Assembly: GCA_002633005.1 (NCBI GenBank) | Contig: NMRA01000790.1 | Coordinates: 36,835-100,834, forward strand | DNA from: Phoronis australis | Taxonomy: Eukaryota; Phoronida; Phoronidae | Direction of reading: 5' to 3' | DNA length: 64,000 nt | In this document: positions 22,560 to 33,909 of the stretch, piece after piece | How positions within the stretch are numbered: position 1 is the first letter of the stretch | Layout of the letters: each line of letters opens with the position of its first letter | Position numbers and translations under genes: made by a program | The notes under the pieces: generated by a model | What the model was told of the DNA's origin: nothing | Database searches by the model: none | Seen by the model: the letters and a program-made list of their open reading frames with translations, nothing else

Positions 22560-24850
22560 CGACAATATTCTCATTCTTACAAATTAACAAGAGGTCCCAC
22601 GACAGATCAAAAATGGGATAAACAATCTAAACATGTAGCAGTTACGTTATTAGCAATGGTAGGTAAATTTCAGCAAACTTGAAATGACTTCTTCATTACT
22701 GTTTTTTGGTATTGTGACGTACTTTTGCAGTGAAGCCTTATTTTTTCAAAAAAAGTGATGGGAATATGGGGCTGAAAGTGAGATGCAGGATGTTGTGAAA
22801 GTGGCAACACGCCATTGTTTAAGAATACTGATACTGTAATAAAACAGAAGCTGTATCAAATGGTTGTTGGTGGAAAATGAAATTTCTATATTTTTTGGGC
22901 GTACGTTGTTATAGTACTGTGGCGGCGAAGTCAAATCAATTTAAGCGATTAACTAACTTCTCAGATTGGAATCGCAAAGTGCAAAGAAGGTCACCCGTTT
23001 CTAAAACAACCCAATCCTTCCTACATGTAATTCATTGTTGTTTTTGGTTTCGTCCTCGTCAGATATTACATCCTACACTTAGCAATCAGTAACACCTGTT
23101 GAAGAAATTTTTCCTTTAGAAGGTGTTTTATTTGTGATTTTTTGCAAAATAAATTGTTTAAGCAAACCTATAACTAGCACATTGGAATTTTTATGAATAT
23201 GTTTGCTAACTTACTGTGTTCTATTGCGATGTTGGCGCAGGAATCGAGTAAATACCGTGAGCTAATATCTGTAAATGCAGCACACCCAGCAACGTCCATT
23301 AAAATGACTCCTTATTGATTGTAGTTCACCCTGACTCAATACCTATTTTCTAATTCACAGAATGGTTGTACCCCACTTCACGCAGCAGCACCAGAGAAAC
23401 CATTCCTGTATTACTACCCAGAACGGGTAAAGTTGCTTCTAGATCACAAAGCTAACGTGAATGCAGTGGATAAGGTAGGAAACAGGTAGTGATGTGACAG
23501 GATTCAAACTAAAAACGACATACCAATCAGCCTGTTATATTTATCAATACTTTTTGTAGACATCAATTATTTTAAGACGCTCTATATTGCTGCACAGTAT
23601 AGTATGCCTTTGTACTTAATATTGGGAGCATTACTATATTACATCATCAGTTTAGATAAGTTTTTGAATGATGGAGGTGGGAGGTTAAATTTATTGTGAC
23701 GTCATCATGTGGTTTATTGGAATATCTCCATCACAGTATATACCATTGGGAAACTGGTTCACCTATAGCAGAATCACTGCTTTTTCAAGCTTGGAATATT
23801 TGGTTATGTTTCACTAGGCTTACCTTATAAACTTGCGTTCAGACAAACGATAGATTTACTTCATCACTGCCTATCACTGGAAATAATCACAGTGATGAAA
23901 AGCATAAGGGCTGGATCAGTTCTTCCAGCGTCAGTCAGACGCGTTCATGTTTTTCAGGTGATGGGATGTCCATTGTGAGCTTGTTATGCATATATATGTA
24001 TGCAGTGGTACGACAAAATATAATGTGTTTCGTTATTCCATTACATGACAGAGTTTTTTACTGTGCTCTGATACTAGTCCTCAAGTTTCATTGTTTAATG
24101 CCAAGTTTGCTCACCTGATGGCTGCTTCAGTGGAGACTGGGTTGAGAGTAACATAAGACAATAGTGTTTTAGCATAGTATTTGCGACATAGAAAGAGTTG
24201 TTATAAATGATCAACAGTAATATTTCACATATACATGTAATAACATTTCGCATTAATTGGAAATTTCGGTCACAATGGATCTTAACATATGCGTTACTAT
24301 TGGTCCAAAGCCTCAAAGTTCAAACAAGCTGTTCAAGTTGAAATGCTCAAAAGCATAATTTTGCGTCATAGTGGAACATTCACTATTTGTATTTTTAACT
24401 TGATTAAAAGTAAATGAATTCATAGTGGGTTTTCTTGAGCAAACAATCCTATGTGTGGTCAACAAAGTTAAACTGCTGTTATTCGGACGCTGCAGGACCA
24501 CCTTCGTCATATAATGTTGACCTTTTTAGCACATACTCTTTTTACACTATGAAGTGTTCATGTATGTTAGGGATTAGGGAGTGGTTTGTATTTCGACTAA
24601 ACCAGGGATCCGAGTCTTGCATGCTATCAGCGTGAATGCAAGCCTCAGCATTAAGTACAGTGTATGTTCCTAACAACTTTTGAATATTGAATATTCACTA
24701 TTTCATTCTGCTATTTCTACACATTTTATCATGCTGTCGTTTCCATGTGGTTAAAGGGTGACCTGAGTGAGTGTTGTAATGTAACTTGATTATAATGTCA
24801 GTGGAACACTGGGCAACCCATAGCACTGCATCTTACTTAGTATTGTCACG
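22560..24850. repeat. Segmental duplication copy 2 (contains an ankyrin exon)
   Basis: This copy parallels 5265 to about 7590 of copy 1 over its full length, including the blocks either side of the ankyrin exon. It ends where the dispersed CCGTGACAACG repeat begins. From about 23920 it also parallels copy 3 (28008 onward), and copies 2 and 3 are visibly closer to each other than either is to copy 1. They differ by indels such as an extra ATACATGTA at about 24230. Confidence 0.85.
23361..23474 (+). CDS. Ankyrin-repeat exon 2 of the putative ankyrin-serine protease gene
   Basis: This is a 114-nt phase-0 exon between CTAATTCACAG and GATAAG/GTAGGA. It encodes 38 residues, beginning NGCTPLHAAAPEKPFLYYYP and ending RVKLLLDHKANVNAVDK. 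The TPLHAAA and LLLDHKANVNA blocks are textbook ankyrin. The loop between helices is longer than usual and bears three tyrosines. It is the duplicate of the exon at 6109; both reading frames and both splice sites are preserved, which argues that both exons are under selection. Same strand and phase as the downstream exons at 45 kb support a single gene, but that is inference. Confidence 0.75.
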
Positions 24851-25145
24851 CACTTGGGGAACTGTGTCCGTGACAACGATAGCGGGCACACAATGCGCCA
24901 TTTCAGATCACGTTCTCACTCATTTTCTGTCTTCAATCACCAGACCTGAGCCAGAGCAGGCTAGCCTGTAGGTATGTCTTATTGGAAAGTCACTCAGCGA
25001 GGTAATAAGATTATGAAATATGAACAAAGTGTAAAAAATGCCTGAACTGCCACAGGTCCGTGAGTCGAGGAGGGCATGAATCGGGGAGGGGGTTGTCTAG
25101 GAGTGTTGTGGTCGAGGGGATGAGGTGGCTTTAGAACAATCCGTA
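24850..25145. repeat. Dispersed repeat 'CCGTGACAACG', copy 3 (block P only)
   Basis: It matches 18205-18490 closely, from GGGAACTGTGTCCGTGACAACG through AAAGTCACTCAGCGAGGTAATAAGATTAT-type sequence to the GTCGAGGGG stretch. Block Q is absent here. Confidence 0.75.
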
Positions 25146-25179
25146 GAATAAATGTACAGCACACATCACGAATTTTTGG

Positions 25180-25350
25180 CCGACCGGTCGGAAATTGGTC
25201 GACGACCGGCCGTCGACCGGTCGGCAAATTAGCCGACCGGTCGGCTAAAAATTAGCCGACCGGCAGCCGCCCGCAGTGCCGACTCATAAAGCGACCCCAC
25301 AGCCGACCCTTCAGCCGACCCTTTAGCCAACCGGCCATCAGGCGACCAGC
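25180..25350. repeat. GC-rich palindromic repeat GCCGACCGGTCGGC beside the gap
   Basis: The perfect palindrome GCCGACCGGTCGGC and partial copies (GACCGGTCG, GCCGACC) recur at least eight times in 170 bp. The sequence can form several alternative hairpins, which may explain why assembly failed about 130 bp downstream. Confidence 0.8.
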
Positions 25351-25481
25351 TGGTCGGCTGCTATTGTTAGGCTAGAGTAGCAGTTGCGTAATAGGTTGTC
25401 AGGCTCATACCACTTTGCGTGTCGATGCATATTCGTCTTAGCACAGGGTCAAATAAATTAACCTAGTTTTGCTGTCTCGGT

Positions 25482-26388
25482 NNNNNNNNNNNNNNNNNNN
25501 NNNNNNNNNNNNNNNNNNNNNNNNNNNNNNNNNNNNNNNNNNNNNNNNNNNNNNNNNNNNNNNNNNNNNNNNNNNNNNNNNNNNNNNNNNNNNNNNNNNN
25601 NNNNNNNNNNNNNNNNNNNNNNNNNNNNNNNNNNNNNNNNNNNNNNNNNNNNNNNNNNNNNNNNNNNNNNNNNNNNNNNNNNNNNNNNNNNNNNNNNNNN
25701 NNNNNNNNNNNNNNNNNNNNNNNNNNNNNNNNNNNNNNNNNNNNNNNNNNNNNNNNNNNNNNNNNNNNNNNNNNNNNNNNNNNNNNNNNNNNNNNNNNNN
25801 NNNNNNNNNNNNNNNNNNNNNNNNNNNNNNNNNNNNNNNNNNNNNNNNNNNNNNNNNNNNNNNNNNNNNNNNNNNNNNNNNNNNNNNNNNNNNNNNNNNN
25901 NNNNNNNNNNNNNNNNNNNNNNNNNNNNNNNNNNNNNNNNNNNNNNNNNNNNNNNNNNNNNNNNNNNNNNNNNNNNNNNNNNNNNNNNNNNNNNNNNNNN
26001 NNNNNNNNNNNNNNNNNNNNNNNNNNNNNNNNNNNNNNNNNNNNNNNNNNNNNNNNNNNNNNNNNNNNNNNNNNNNNNNNNNNNNNNNNNNNNNNNNNNN
26101 NNNNNNNNNNNNNNNNNNNNNNNNNNNNNNNNNNNNNNNNNNNNNNNNNNNNNNNNNNNNNNNNNNNNNNNNNNNNNNNNNNNNNNNNNNNNNNNNNNNN
26201 NNNNNNNNNNNNNNNNNNNNNNNNNNNNNNNNNNNNNNNNNNNNNNNNNNNNNNNNNNNNNNNNNNNNNNNNNNNNNNNNNNNNNNNNNNNNNNNNNNNN
26301 NNNNNNNNNNNNNNNNNNNNNNNNNNNNNNNNNNNNNNNNNNNNNNNNNNNNNNNNNNNNNNNNNNNNNNNNNNNNNNNNNNNNNNNN
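25482..26388. other. Assembly gap (907 N)
   Basis: No sequence is given. The first bases after the gap, CCCCCCTAAATCCGCCTATGCACTCC, look like the terminus of the same kind of GGCGGATTTAGGGGGG element that is complete at 33508-33909. Part of the gap therefore probably holds such an element. Long frames spanning the gap are meaningless. Confidence 0.95.
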
Positions 26389-26689
26389 CCCCCCTAAATC
26401 CGCCTATGCACTCCAACAAACAAAAATAGGCACATATCTTGAATTTGCACAAAACTAGAAAGGAAAATGTCAAAAGTAAAGTCGAGCTCGATTTCAAGTG
26501 TAAAGATTGTGGCCCGTGTCCTGGTGTTATGTGAGTCACGGACCGCAACGTGACACATGCAATTTTGCACCTTGGATCACGACGAGTCAGGTTGCACATT
26601 CATTATACCATTTGAGCAAGGTTACCAAGAATTTACGTCTTGCGATCGAGTAGATACCGATGTGACTTGTATGATTTGACTATGACAAC

Positions 26690-28006
26690 TGTCACTCAAA
26701 CAGGGGGCATTCAGACGTGGGGTGCCGAAACATTTCCATAAGATTAAAGTGCTTAAGATCACCAATTTCATATGACATAGGCCTACTCAACAACAACCCC
26801 ACCACTCGATCATATGTCAAATTAGAACATCCGCAAACACTAACTGACGACACAGGACAACCAATCACAGTTGTAGTCATCCCTCATTGCGTTCATTGTA
26901 AAAAGTCGTCAGGTATTGCTGCTCGTTTTCTCAGGTTTGTGGTATGACAAAAAATGGCGATCCGAGGTGTTTGTTATTGCTGTGGCACGTCGTGACTCTT
27001 TTCACTTTTACGCGCAACAACAAATCGCGGATATGGCACACGTTTGTACCAGAAACTCGCGCGTTAGTAACATGCGGACACACTGGCTCTGACTGTGTTC
27101 CTACGTCGATCACACTCATGTCCCTGGAGCCAAGAAATTTTAATTTTTCATCTAGGTTTTCGTTCATGGGATATTGAATTCACGGCTGTTTTGCAGTGCT
27201 ATAAAGAAATTGAAAAAGTAATCACTTGTCAAAACAATTGTAAGTGGCCGTGGAGCACTTTAAAGAGACTGGGCCATCTCCTGTACCTCAATCCAAGTCG
27301 TTTTTATTTCCATTCTTTTCCTGCACGCGACACAGCTTGTCCCAGCTGGAAAGACTGTTTGGAAAGAAAGGTTTCGAAGCACATAATGAACACTGGCAAT
27401 TTATAATGAACATTCACTCTGATCTAAAACGCATACTACACGAGACATAGTCAGGCTTTGTTTGAGTATTCAACCGAAACTAATCTTCAACACGAAGGCT
27501 GTTCCTTTTGTAATACTAACAGAGGTTTGCCGAATATTTTGAAGTTGTTCCAAAATTGGAAATCAGATATATAAATTGTGATTTTCCAACCGTGAGGTAC
27601 AATAGTTCTAGTCAATGTGAAATTCCTACTTTAGACGAGTTTCCATTTGACTTTTCATGTGTATTATGAAACGCGTTTTCTGCAAGTATGTCTCCCGTAT
27701 ATTTCAAAATATTTTACCGCACTATAATATACCGTTCGATGGAATACTAACAACTGTTGCAGTCAACGGTTACTGCATGCGTAAGAAGTCGAATTTAACG
27801 TTAGACACATTCAACTTAAAAAAACAACCGTTAAATATTTCTCTCATTGTTTCGAGATCACTTGTATTTGATGCTATACAAACCTTTCATGCTGCACAAA
27901 CGGAAGTTGTTATAGTGAACTGGTTCAAGTACTTATTCACCTCTTTCACGAACGCGGGGCGCTGCTGTCGTGTTGATCGAAAACGAGGCGCCTTGACAAA
28001 CATGGC
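26690..28006 (+). pseudogene. Unrecognised, frame-broken coding-like region
   Basis: Several pieces in shifting plus-strand frames read like protein: VKLEHPQTLTDDTGQPITVV near 26816, EFTAVLQCYKEIEKVITCQN near 27177, LSQLERLFGKKGFEAHNEHW near 27337, then LFEYSTETNLQHEGCSFCN near 27459, and CDFPTVRYNSS with PTLDEFPFDFSC near 27575-27658. Composition is normal for coding sequence and there is no splice-like pattern, so I suspect a decayed intronless gene such as a mobile-element gene. I cannot name the family. The region ends at the single N at 28007, where the sequence jumps into duplication copy 3. Confidence 0.3.
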
Positions 28007-29064
28007 ANAGTTCTTCCAGCGTCAGACGCGTTCATGTTTTTCAGGTGATGGGATGTCCATTGTGAGCTTGTTATGCATATATATGTATGCAGTGTTACGA
28101 CAAAATATAATGTGTTTCGTTATTCCGTTACATGAGTTTTTTACTGTGCTCTCACTAGTCCTCAAGTTTCATTGTTTAATGCCAAGTTTGCTCACCTGAT
28201 GGCTGCTTCAGTGGAGACTGGGTTGAGAGTAACAGAAGACAATAGTGTTTTAGTATAGTATTTGCGACATAGAAAGAGTTGTTATAAATGATCAACAGTA
28301 ATATTTCACATATAATAACATTTCGCATTAATTGGAAATTTCGGTCACAATGGATCTTAACATATGCGTTACTATTGGTCCAAAGCCTCAAAGTTCAAAC
28401 AAGCTGTTCAAGTTGAAATGCTCAAAACCATAATTTTGCGTCATAGTGGAACATTCACTAGTTGTATTTTTAACCTGATTAAGAGTAAATGAATTCATAG
28501 TGGGTTTTCTTGAGCAAACAATCCTATGTGTGGTCAATAAAGTTAAACTGCTGTTATTCGGACGCTGCAGGACCACCTTCGGCATATAATGTTGACCTTT
28601 TTAGCATATACTCTTTATACACTATGAAGTGTACATGTATGTTAGAGAATAGGGAGCGGTTTGTATTTCGACTTGACCAAGGATCCGAGTCTTGCATGCT
28701 ATCAGCGTGAATGCAAGCCTCGGCATTAAGTACTGTGTATGTTCCTAACAACTTTTGAATATTGAATATTCACTATTTCATTCTGCTATTTCTAAACATT
28801 TTATCATGCTGTTTGTTTCCATGTGGTTAAAGGGTGACCTGAGTGAGTGTTGTAATGTAACTTGATTATAATGTCAGTGGACCACTGGGCAACCCATAGC
28901 ACTGCATCTTACTTAGTATTGTCACGCACGGGCAGTTGACGATACTTTGTTCGTACACCTGTCAACTTACAAATCTTTGCATTTAATTTATTTGCTAAAA
29001 CTCGCGTTTCAGGAAAGCACGTTTCATTAATGTGTGTAAAATCAGTGGAAGCTTATTAAAAGTC

Positions 29065-29128
29065 CACCATCACCACCACCAATGTCCATCATCATCATTA
29101 TCATCATCATCACATTATCAACAGCACC

Positions 29129-29160
<32 letters not shown>

Positions 29161-29360
29161 CATCATAATCATGATTACAATCACCATCATCATTACCATC
29201 ATCATCATCATCATCATCATCATCGTCATCATTTTTATAATCTTCACCAGCCCCATCATCGTTACGATCATACCTTCACCATTACCATCACTATTATCAA
29301 TCACCACAACAACATCACCGCCCTCACCATCACCATCATCATCATCAGCACCATCATCAA
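29065..29360. repeat. (ATC/CAT)n microsatellite, copy 3
   Basis: This is the shorter equivalent of 7738-8160. It is made of CAT, CAC and CGT triplets with some interruptions. The His-rich and Ile-rich frames through it are artefacts. Confidence 0.95.
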
Positions 29361-29895
29361 TCTATTTCAGGGCGTTTCTTTATTGCCACAAGGCTTTGCT
29401 AATGCGTTGATTCCTATATCCATGTTTTGGATGACATCGTTTCGATATTTTGGACGTATTCAAATAACTCTTAAATGCCAAAATTAAAAACAAAAACATT
29501 CATATTATTCCAGGTTTTTGTAGCGCTGCAATCTGTGAAGGACATAGGAAATTATCACCTGGCTATAATGTACGTGGTCGATATTGATACTTCATAACTC
29601 AGCTGGGGCATACAATAGTAGAATTATCACTTTTGATACATAGGAGCACTAACACTAACTAAATCATTTGAGTTCCTTTGCTTAGGAGCTCCCAGAATTT
29701 TAAGAGGTTTTGTGGTATGTCAACCACTGCATAATTTGGAGGTTCAAAATCTAGTATCAATCCAGATATCAGTCTAGGTGTGTATAAAGGGTAAAAATTC
29801 TGAACAGTGTATGCCCATTTAATTTTCCACACGAAAATCAATTTCAGAACTCCAGTAGTTCAAAAGATCACCACTTCTCAGTCCACGATTTTTTA

Positions 29896-30053
29896 GATTA
29901 TTACATGGCGAAGTCGTTATCCCCCGTTATCTGGAGCCCGAGTGGATTTTGCAGAATTATCGCCCAAGGAGCGTTATCTCCGAGGGTGATAATTCTACAA
30001 AATCCACGAGGGCTCTAGATAAGGGGGATAACGGCTGATAACATGTAATAATC
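29896..30053. repeat. 158-bp foldback (imperfect palindrome)
   Basis: The left arm GATTATTACATGGCGAAGTC and the following bases pair with the right arm ending in GATAACATGTAATAATC. The arms contain CGTTATCCCCC / GGGGGATAACG and GTGGATTTTGCAGAATTATC / GATAATTCTACAAAATCCAC. The loop is short, near 29964-29984. This is the form of a foldback MITE. Confidence 0.85.
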
Positions 30054-30601
30054 TATTTATACCATATACTAAACGAGAACCATTGCAATGAATCGATTTA
30101 CCTTTTCTGACTCTCCACGGCTTTGTAACTACTTTCTATGTCAGAGGCCCGGGGTCGGAGGTCGTGACCTTTTAAGAAAAGCCGGGCTATTTTTGTCAAA
30201 TGATGTTTTTACTCAAAACCAAACGAAAACTTAAATATCATAGAAATAAATTGAATTGATAAATTAAGGTTTACCAACTATTATGGCTTAAAACACGTTT
30301 TTTTCACGCTAAGCTTCGACCGGGAAATTATCGACTGCTAAAGTAGGTTACCACTGGTAACTGAATATAATTCTCAAGTCAAAGATCCTGACGACACGAT
30401 AGCCGCATTCAAACTGGAGATCGGTGATTTACAAGTAAGAGGACATGAGAGAAAAATTTCACTGAATTAAGATATCGGTTTTATGGAAATTATGTGTCTT
30501 ATTTTTCGTAGCATATAAGTACATTACAATGCGGTTTGTTGACCATGGGATTGTTGCGCGTGCTCATTAATGTATTCTATTTTCACTCTTGATGACGTCA
30601 G

Positions 30602-30676
30602 TCGCTGTGTGGTGTAGTGGGAATGTCGGCGACCAGCAATTCCAGGGTTCCGGGTTCGACTCCGTCCTCGGTTTCC
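30602..30676 (+). repeat. tRNA-derived SINE head or tRNA pseudogene
   Basis: TGGTGTAGTGG (30610-30620) fits the A box and GGTTCGACTCC (30653-30663) fits the B box of RNA polymerase III type 2 promoters, at normal spacing. The 7-bp acceptor stem does not pair, so this is not a functional tRNA. It lies near the right end of the insertion in duplication copy 3. Confidence 0.65.
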
Positions 30677-31157
30677 CGCCAAAACGTTATCTCATTAGCG
30701 AGATAATTTCATGGATTATTACATCGTTGTATCTGCCATTTGACGCTACTATTGTGGTATAAATCAATTTATATTAGGCCGTTGCATTATTGCCACATGT
30801 CTTCGCTAATACGTTAATTGCTATTTTCATGTTTTCGATGACGTATTCAAATAACTCTGAAATGCCAAAATTAATAAGCAATAAGAATTTAATATTAATT
30901 CAGGTTTCCAACAATATTATTTACCTGATAACATGTAAAATTTTCTATCCATTACGTAGGACAAACTCAACATAATCTACAAACTCAGTTTCGTAATCAT
31001 AGATTGAACGTATACACAAAAACATCAAAATCTTTCTGTACAAATAATAGAAAAACTCCAATACCCCAGTACCGCTCACAGACTGAAAAGGGAACAATTT
31101 TGGATAGACAAGTTCAATACACTAGAACCTCCTGGATTAAACGTAAAAACTTCTTAA

Positions 31158-31385
31158 GAGGCAGTCCATATAAAAACCAGTAGATTTTCAAAAATCAGTC
31201 TATACGTCAAAATTCAAAACAACTTCATTNGAGTTACAGGTCATAAAAAGAGAAATAATGAATGAAAATTCTTAAAAAATGATTTTTTTCTACATCTCAC
31301 CAAACCGAACTCATGTGCTAAGTTTCAAAAAAATCTGTGATTTTGGGTATAGACTCTACCTGTTGGTTTTTATATGGAGTCGCTC
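31158..31385. mobile_element. Short TTAA-flanked element sharing both ends with the 4-kb transposon, joined at an N
   Basis: TTAA stands at 31154-31157 and 31386-31389. The left ~70 bp match, in reverse complement, the right end of the 4-kb element (16612-16671). The right ~155 bp match its left end (12640-12800). The switch between them falls at the single N at 31230. This is either a MITE formed by internal deletion or a full element whose interior is missing from the assembly. Confidence 0.75.
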
Positions 31386-31609
31386 TTAAATTGTATCATT
31401 AGATTTTTTCCGGAACAATGTATCATATTCATTACGCCACATCTTAAATGTCAATTGTCATCATGTGTTATATTTTACTTTATTTCTGTTTCTGTTGACA
31501 AAGGATGGTATTATATCCAAAAATTTCAGTTGATCCATTCTTTTTGTGTTATTCACCTATATATATTAAACAGATACACGGTGTTTCACAATTGAACTGT
31601 CTAGATACT

Positions 31610-32110
31610 TACAATTTATACTTGGCGACACAGAACGAGTTGTTATAAATGATCAACAGTAATATTTCACATTAATAACATTTCACATTAATTGGAAATT
31701 TCGGTCCCAATGGATCTTTCCACATGGCTTACAATTGGACCAAGGCCTTAGAGTTAAAAAAGTTGTTACAGTTGACTTGCCCAAAAGCCTAATTTTGTGT
31801 CATTAGTGGAACATTCACCATTTTGTGTTCGATTAATGTTAATTTTATGATGTGTAAATAAATTCATAGTGGCTTTCCTGAAGCAAACAACTCCATGTGT
31901 GGTCAACGAACTTAAATTGGGGGCCTTCGGACGCTCCAGGACCACCTAAGGGACAACATCATGTTGATCTTTGTGGGACATACATCTCCTCCTCATACAC
32001 TTTATAGTGCATGTTTGGGATTAGGGAGTAGTTTGTATTTCGACTGGACCAGGGAACAGAGTCTTGCATGCTATTGGCATAAATGCAAGCTTCAACATTC
32101 TGACAGCGAC
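31610..32110. repeat. Partial copy of the segmental duplication
   Basis: It matches about 6945-7420 of copy 1 (GACACAGAACGAGTTGTTAT, CAACAGTAATATTTCACATT, then TGTGTGGTCAACGA and CAGAGTCTTGCATGCTATTGGC). It is more diverged than copies 2 and 3. Confidence 0.75.
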
Positions 32111-32369
32111 ATACTTCCCCCACAACTCTACTTTTACTTGGCATAACAATGAATAAAAATGATCAGGACTCTTAAAGTAATTGTAGAAACTCAAGTAATT
32201 CACTCATCAGAGTGCGAGTGTTGACAAACAACATCGGCCTTTTCATTGTGGTTGTACCTTTACTGGAGATTTCATTTGAGCTAATTGCAGTAAATTACAA
32301 TATGTTTTACACTAAGTCTTGACTGCAATCTAATGAACTGCAGCGTTTGGAATGCACTGACAGAGAATG

Positions 32370-32970
32370 TGTTCCAAGGTATAGGTTGTATTATGCTCAA
32401 TGACTTAAGCCTGAAAAAATTCCTCTTTACTAAAAGCCATCTGTCAGTATCAAAATGACTGAACAACATGTGCTAATAAAGTATTTATTTGTCGACATGA
32501 CCCGTAAACGAGTAGGTTACATTTTATCCAAGAATGTTATGTTCATTACACGTATGCATACTGCCTCAGGTCAACCCTCATCACTGTCTTCGCGTTCCTC
32601 AGAAATTTGATTTAGTGAATTGTCACTAGGCACAATCTAGATGTAGATGTACAGGCAAGCCCATTCTTTGTGCAACTGCAAAGAGGCATGCTACCAGCTG
32701 TAGAACAGCTGCAGTGTATCATCTAGAGGAGAGTCTGGTGCAGCAATCGTGGCAGTTATGATGTGTACGAATTGATTGTATTCAAGTTTCCAACCCCAGT
32801 CTAAAGGATTCCGGTCATTTGCTATCTCCATCCAACACATGACCTGGTAGTACACTCGAGACAATGAAACCTGGTGTCTGATTCCGTTGGTGGAAGACGT
32901 TTGGTATTAGCGAAAGACATAGCAGCAACAAGCTTCTTTGTGAATATGTTGTAATGCACTACAAACCAAA
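32370..32970. repeat. Near-identical duplicate, first copy
   Basis: The sequence from TGTTCCAAGGTATAGGTTGT to CACTACAAACCAAAGA recurs at 35208-35808 with only scattered differences. It ends just before the N at 32978. No gene is recognised in it. Confidence 0.9.
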
Positions 32971-33507
32971 GAACGCGNATTTGCCCCCACTACCATTCAG
33001 ACATTGCGCTTGGGTTGCGAATTTGTTACAACAAGAATGTTGTTGTAAGTAATTGATCATGATTTGTTGTGGATGTACCTTACATACCTTTGATATTAAG
33101 AAGTAAACAAACCGTGGCCGTTGGCGACGGCCTTTCCAAAACCAGAATTTTCATTAGAAAACAATCGTTTTGATAATGTTTCATTTATTAAAGTCATTTT
33201 TGTGAATTAAGTAAAGTTGAGCATAACATTAAGTGTCACTGTCCTCAAGAAAGTCAGGTTCCCCTTCCACAGACCGTCAGGGCAAAGGTTGTATAGTAAC
33301 AATGATTTGAATAATGTATTTGTATTTCTAAATAAAAATTCCCCTAACAAGTGACCATAGCATATATTGAAAAACCAAGATTTCCCTTGCCCAGCGTTAA
33401 TCAGGTGACCCCCAGGCCTAAACATCCGTGTATCGACCATTGTTTAAAGATGGCCAATTGCGGGTATCGTGTTTGCTTATCCCAACCCCTTGTTGCGGAG
33501 GAACCCA

Positions 33508-33909
33508 GTGGCGGATTTGGAGGGGAGCCAATACCCCCCTAAAATTCTCTTAGATTCCATTTGGCAGTTCGTGGGTGCGAAAGTCCGACGGGCAAACTCC
33601 TGTGTAACACATGGGGGCTCGGGGGGCTCATTCGAGCCCCCTCCTCTATTTGACCGAAGGGGCAAAAAGGTCCTTCTTAGAGAAACAAAAAGTCCGAGGA
33701 AACGAGAGAAAAGTCCACACGAATTCGTCGCCAATGCATAATGCACGGGGTTGAACCTATATTACCCCGCTTTTTAGTACTTGTCTTCTCGTTCCAGTAA
33801 ATGATCCACATGTCCGTGAAATTCGAGCCCCCCTCTATATTTTAGGCTGGGTGAGCGCATGTGATCCTTTGCCTTGGCCCCCCTAAATAAAAATTCTGGA
33901 TCCGCCCCT
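33508..33909. mobile_element. hAT-like non-autonomous TIR element
   Basis: The left end begins CAGTGGCGGATTTGGAGGGG. The right end, reverse-complemented, begins CAGGGGCGGATCCAGAATTT. CAGNGGCGGAT termini are common in hAT-type MITEs. A partial copy in the opposite orientation lies at 62760-63010, and a terminus follows the gap at 26389. I could not see a perfect 8-bp target duplication. Confidence 0.65.

Larger units (their letters stand above)
29887..30762. mobile_element. Insertion with a foldback end and a tRNA-like segment
   Basis: Comparison with copy 1 shows CAGTCCAC continuing directly to ATCAATTT there, while here 876 bp intervene. The left part is a large imperfect foldback (29896-30053) and the right part contains A- and B-box-like sequences (30610-30663). 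ATTATTACAT occurs near the left end (29897) and again near the right end (30716), in the same orientation. No transposase frame is present, so it is non-autonomous or a composite of two insertions. Confidence 0.7.
28008..30905. repeat. Segmental duplication copy 3, interrupted by an insertion
   Basis: It starts directly after the N at 28007 at the position equivalent to about 6690 of copy 1, and continues to the equivalent of 8840. No ankyrin exon is included. An 876-bp insertion (29887-30762) splits it where copy 1 reads straight through (about 8692-8697). Confidence 0.85.

Noticed and set aside
25463-26599. Frames of 329 and 378 codons
   Set aside because: They are almost wholly unknown bases from the assembly gap.
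30602-30676. Functional tRNA gene
   Set aside because: A and B boxes are present but the acceptor stem does not pair and it lies within a transposable insertion, so a SINE head or pseudogene is more likely.
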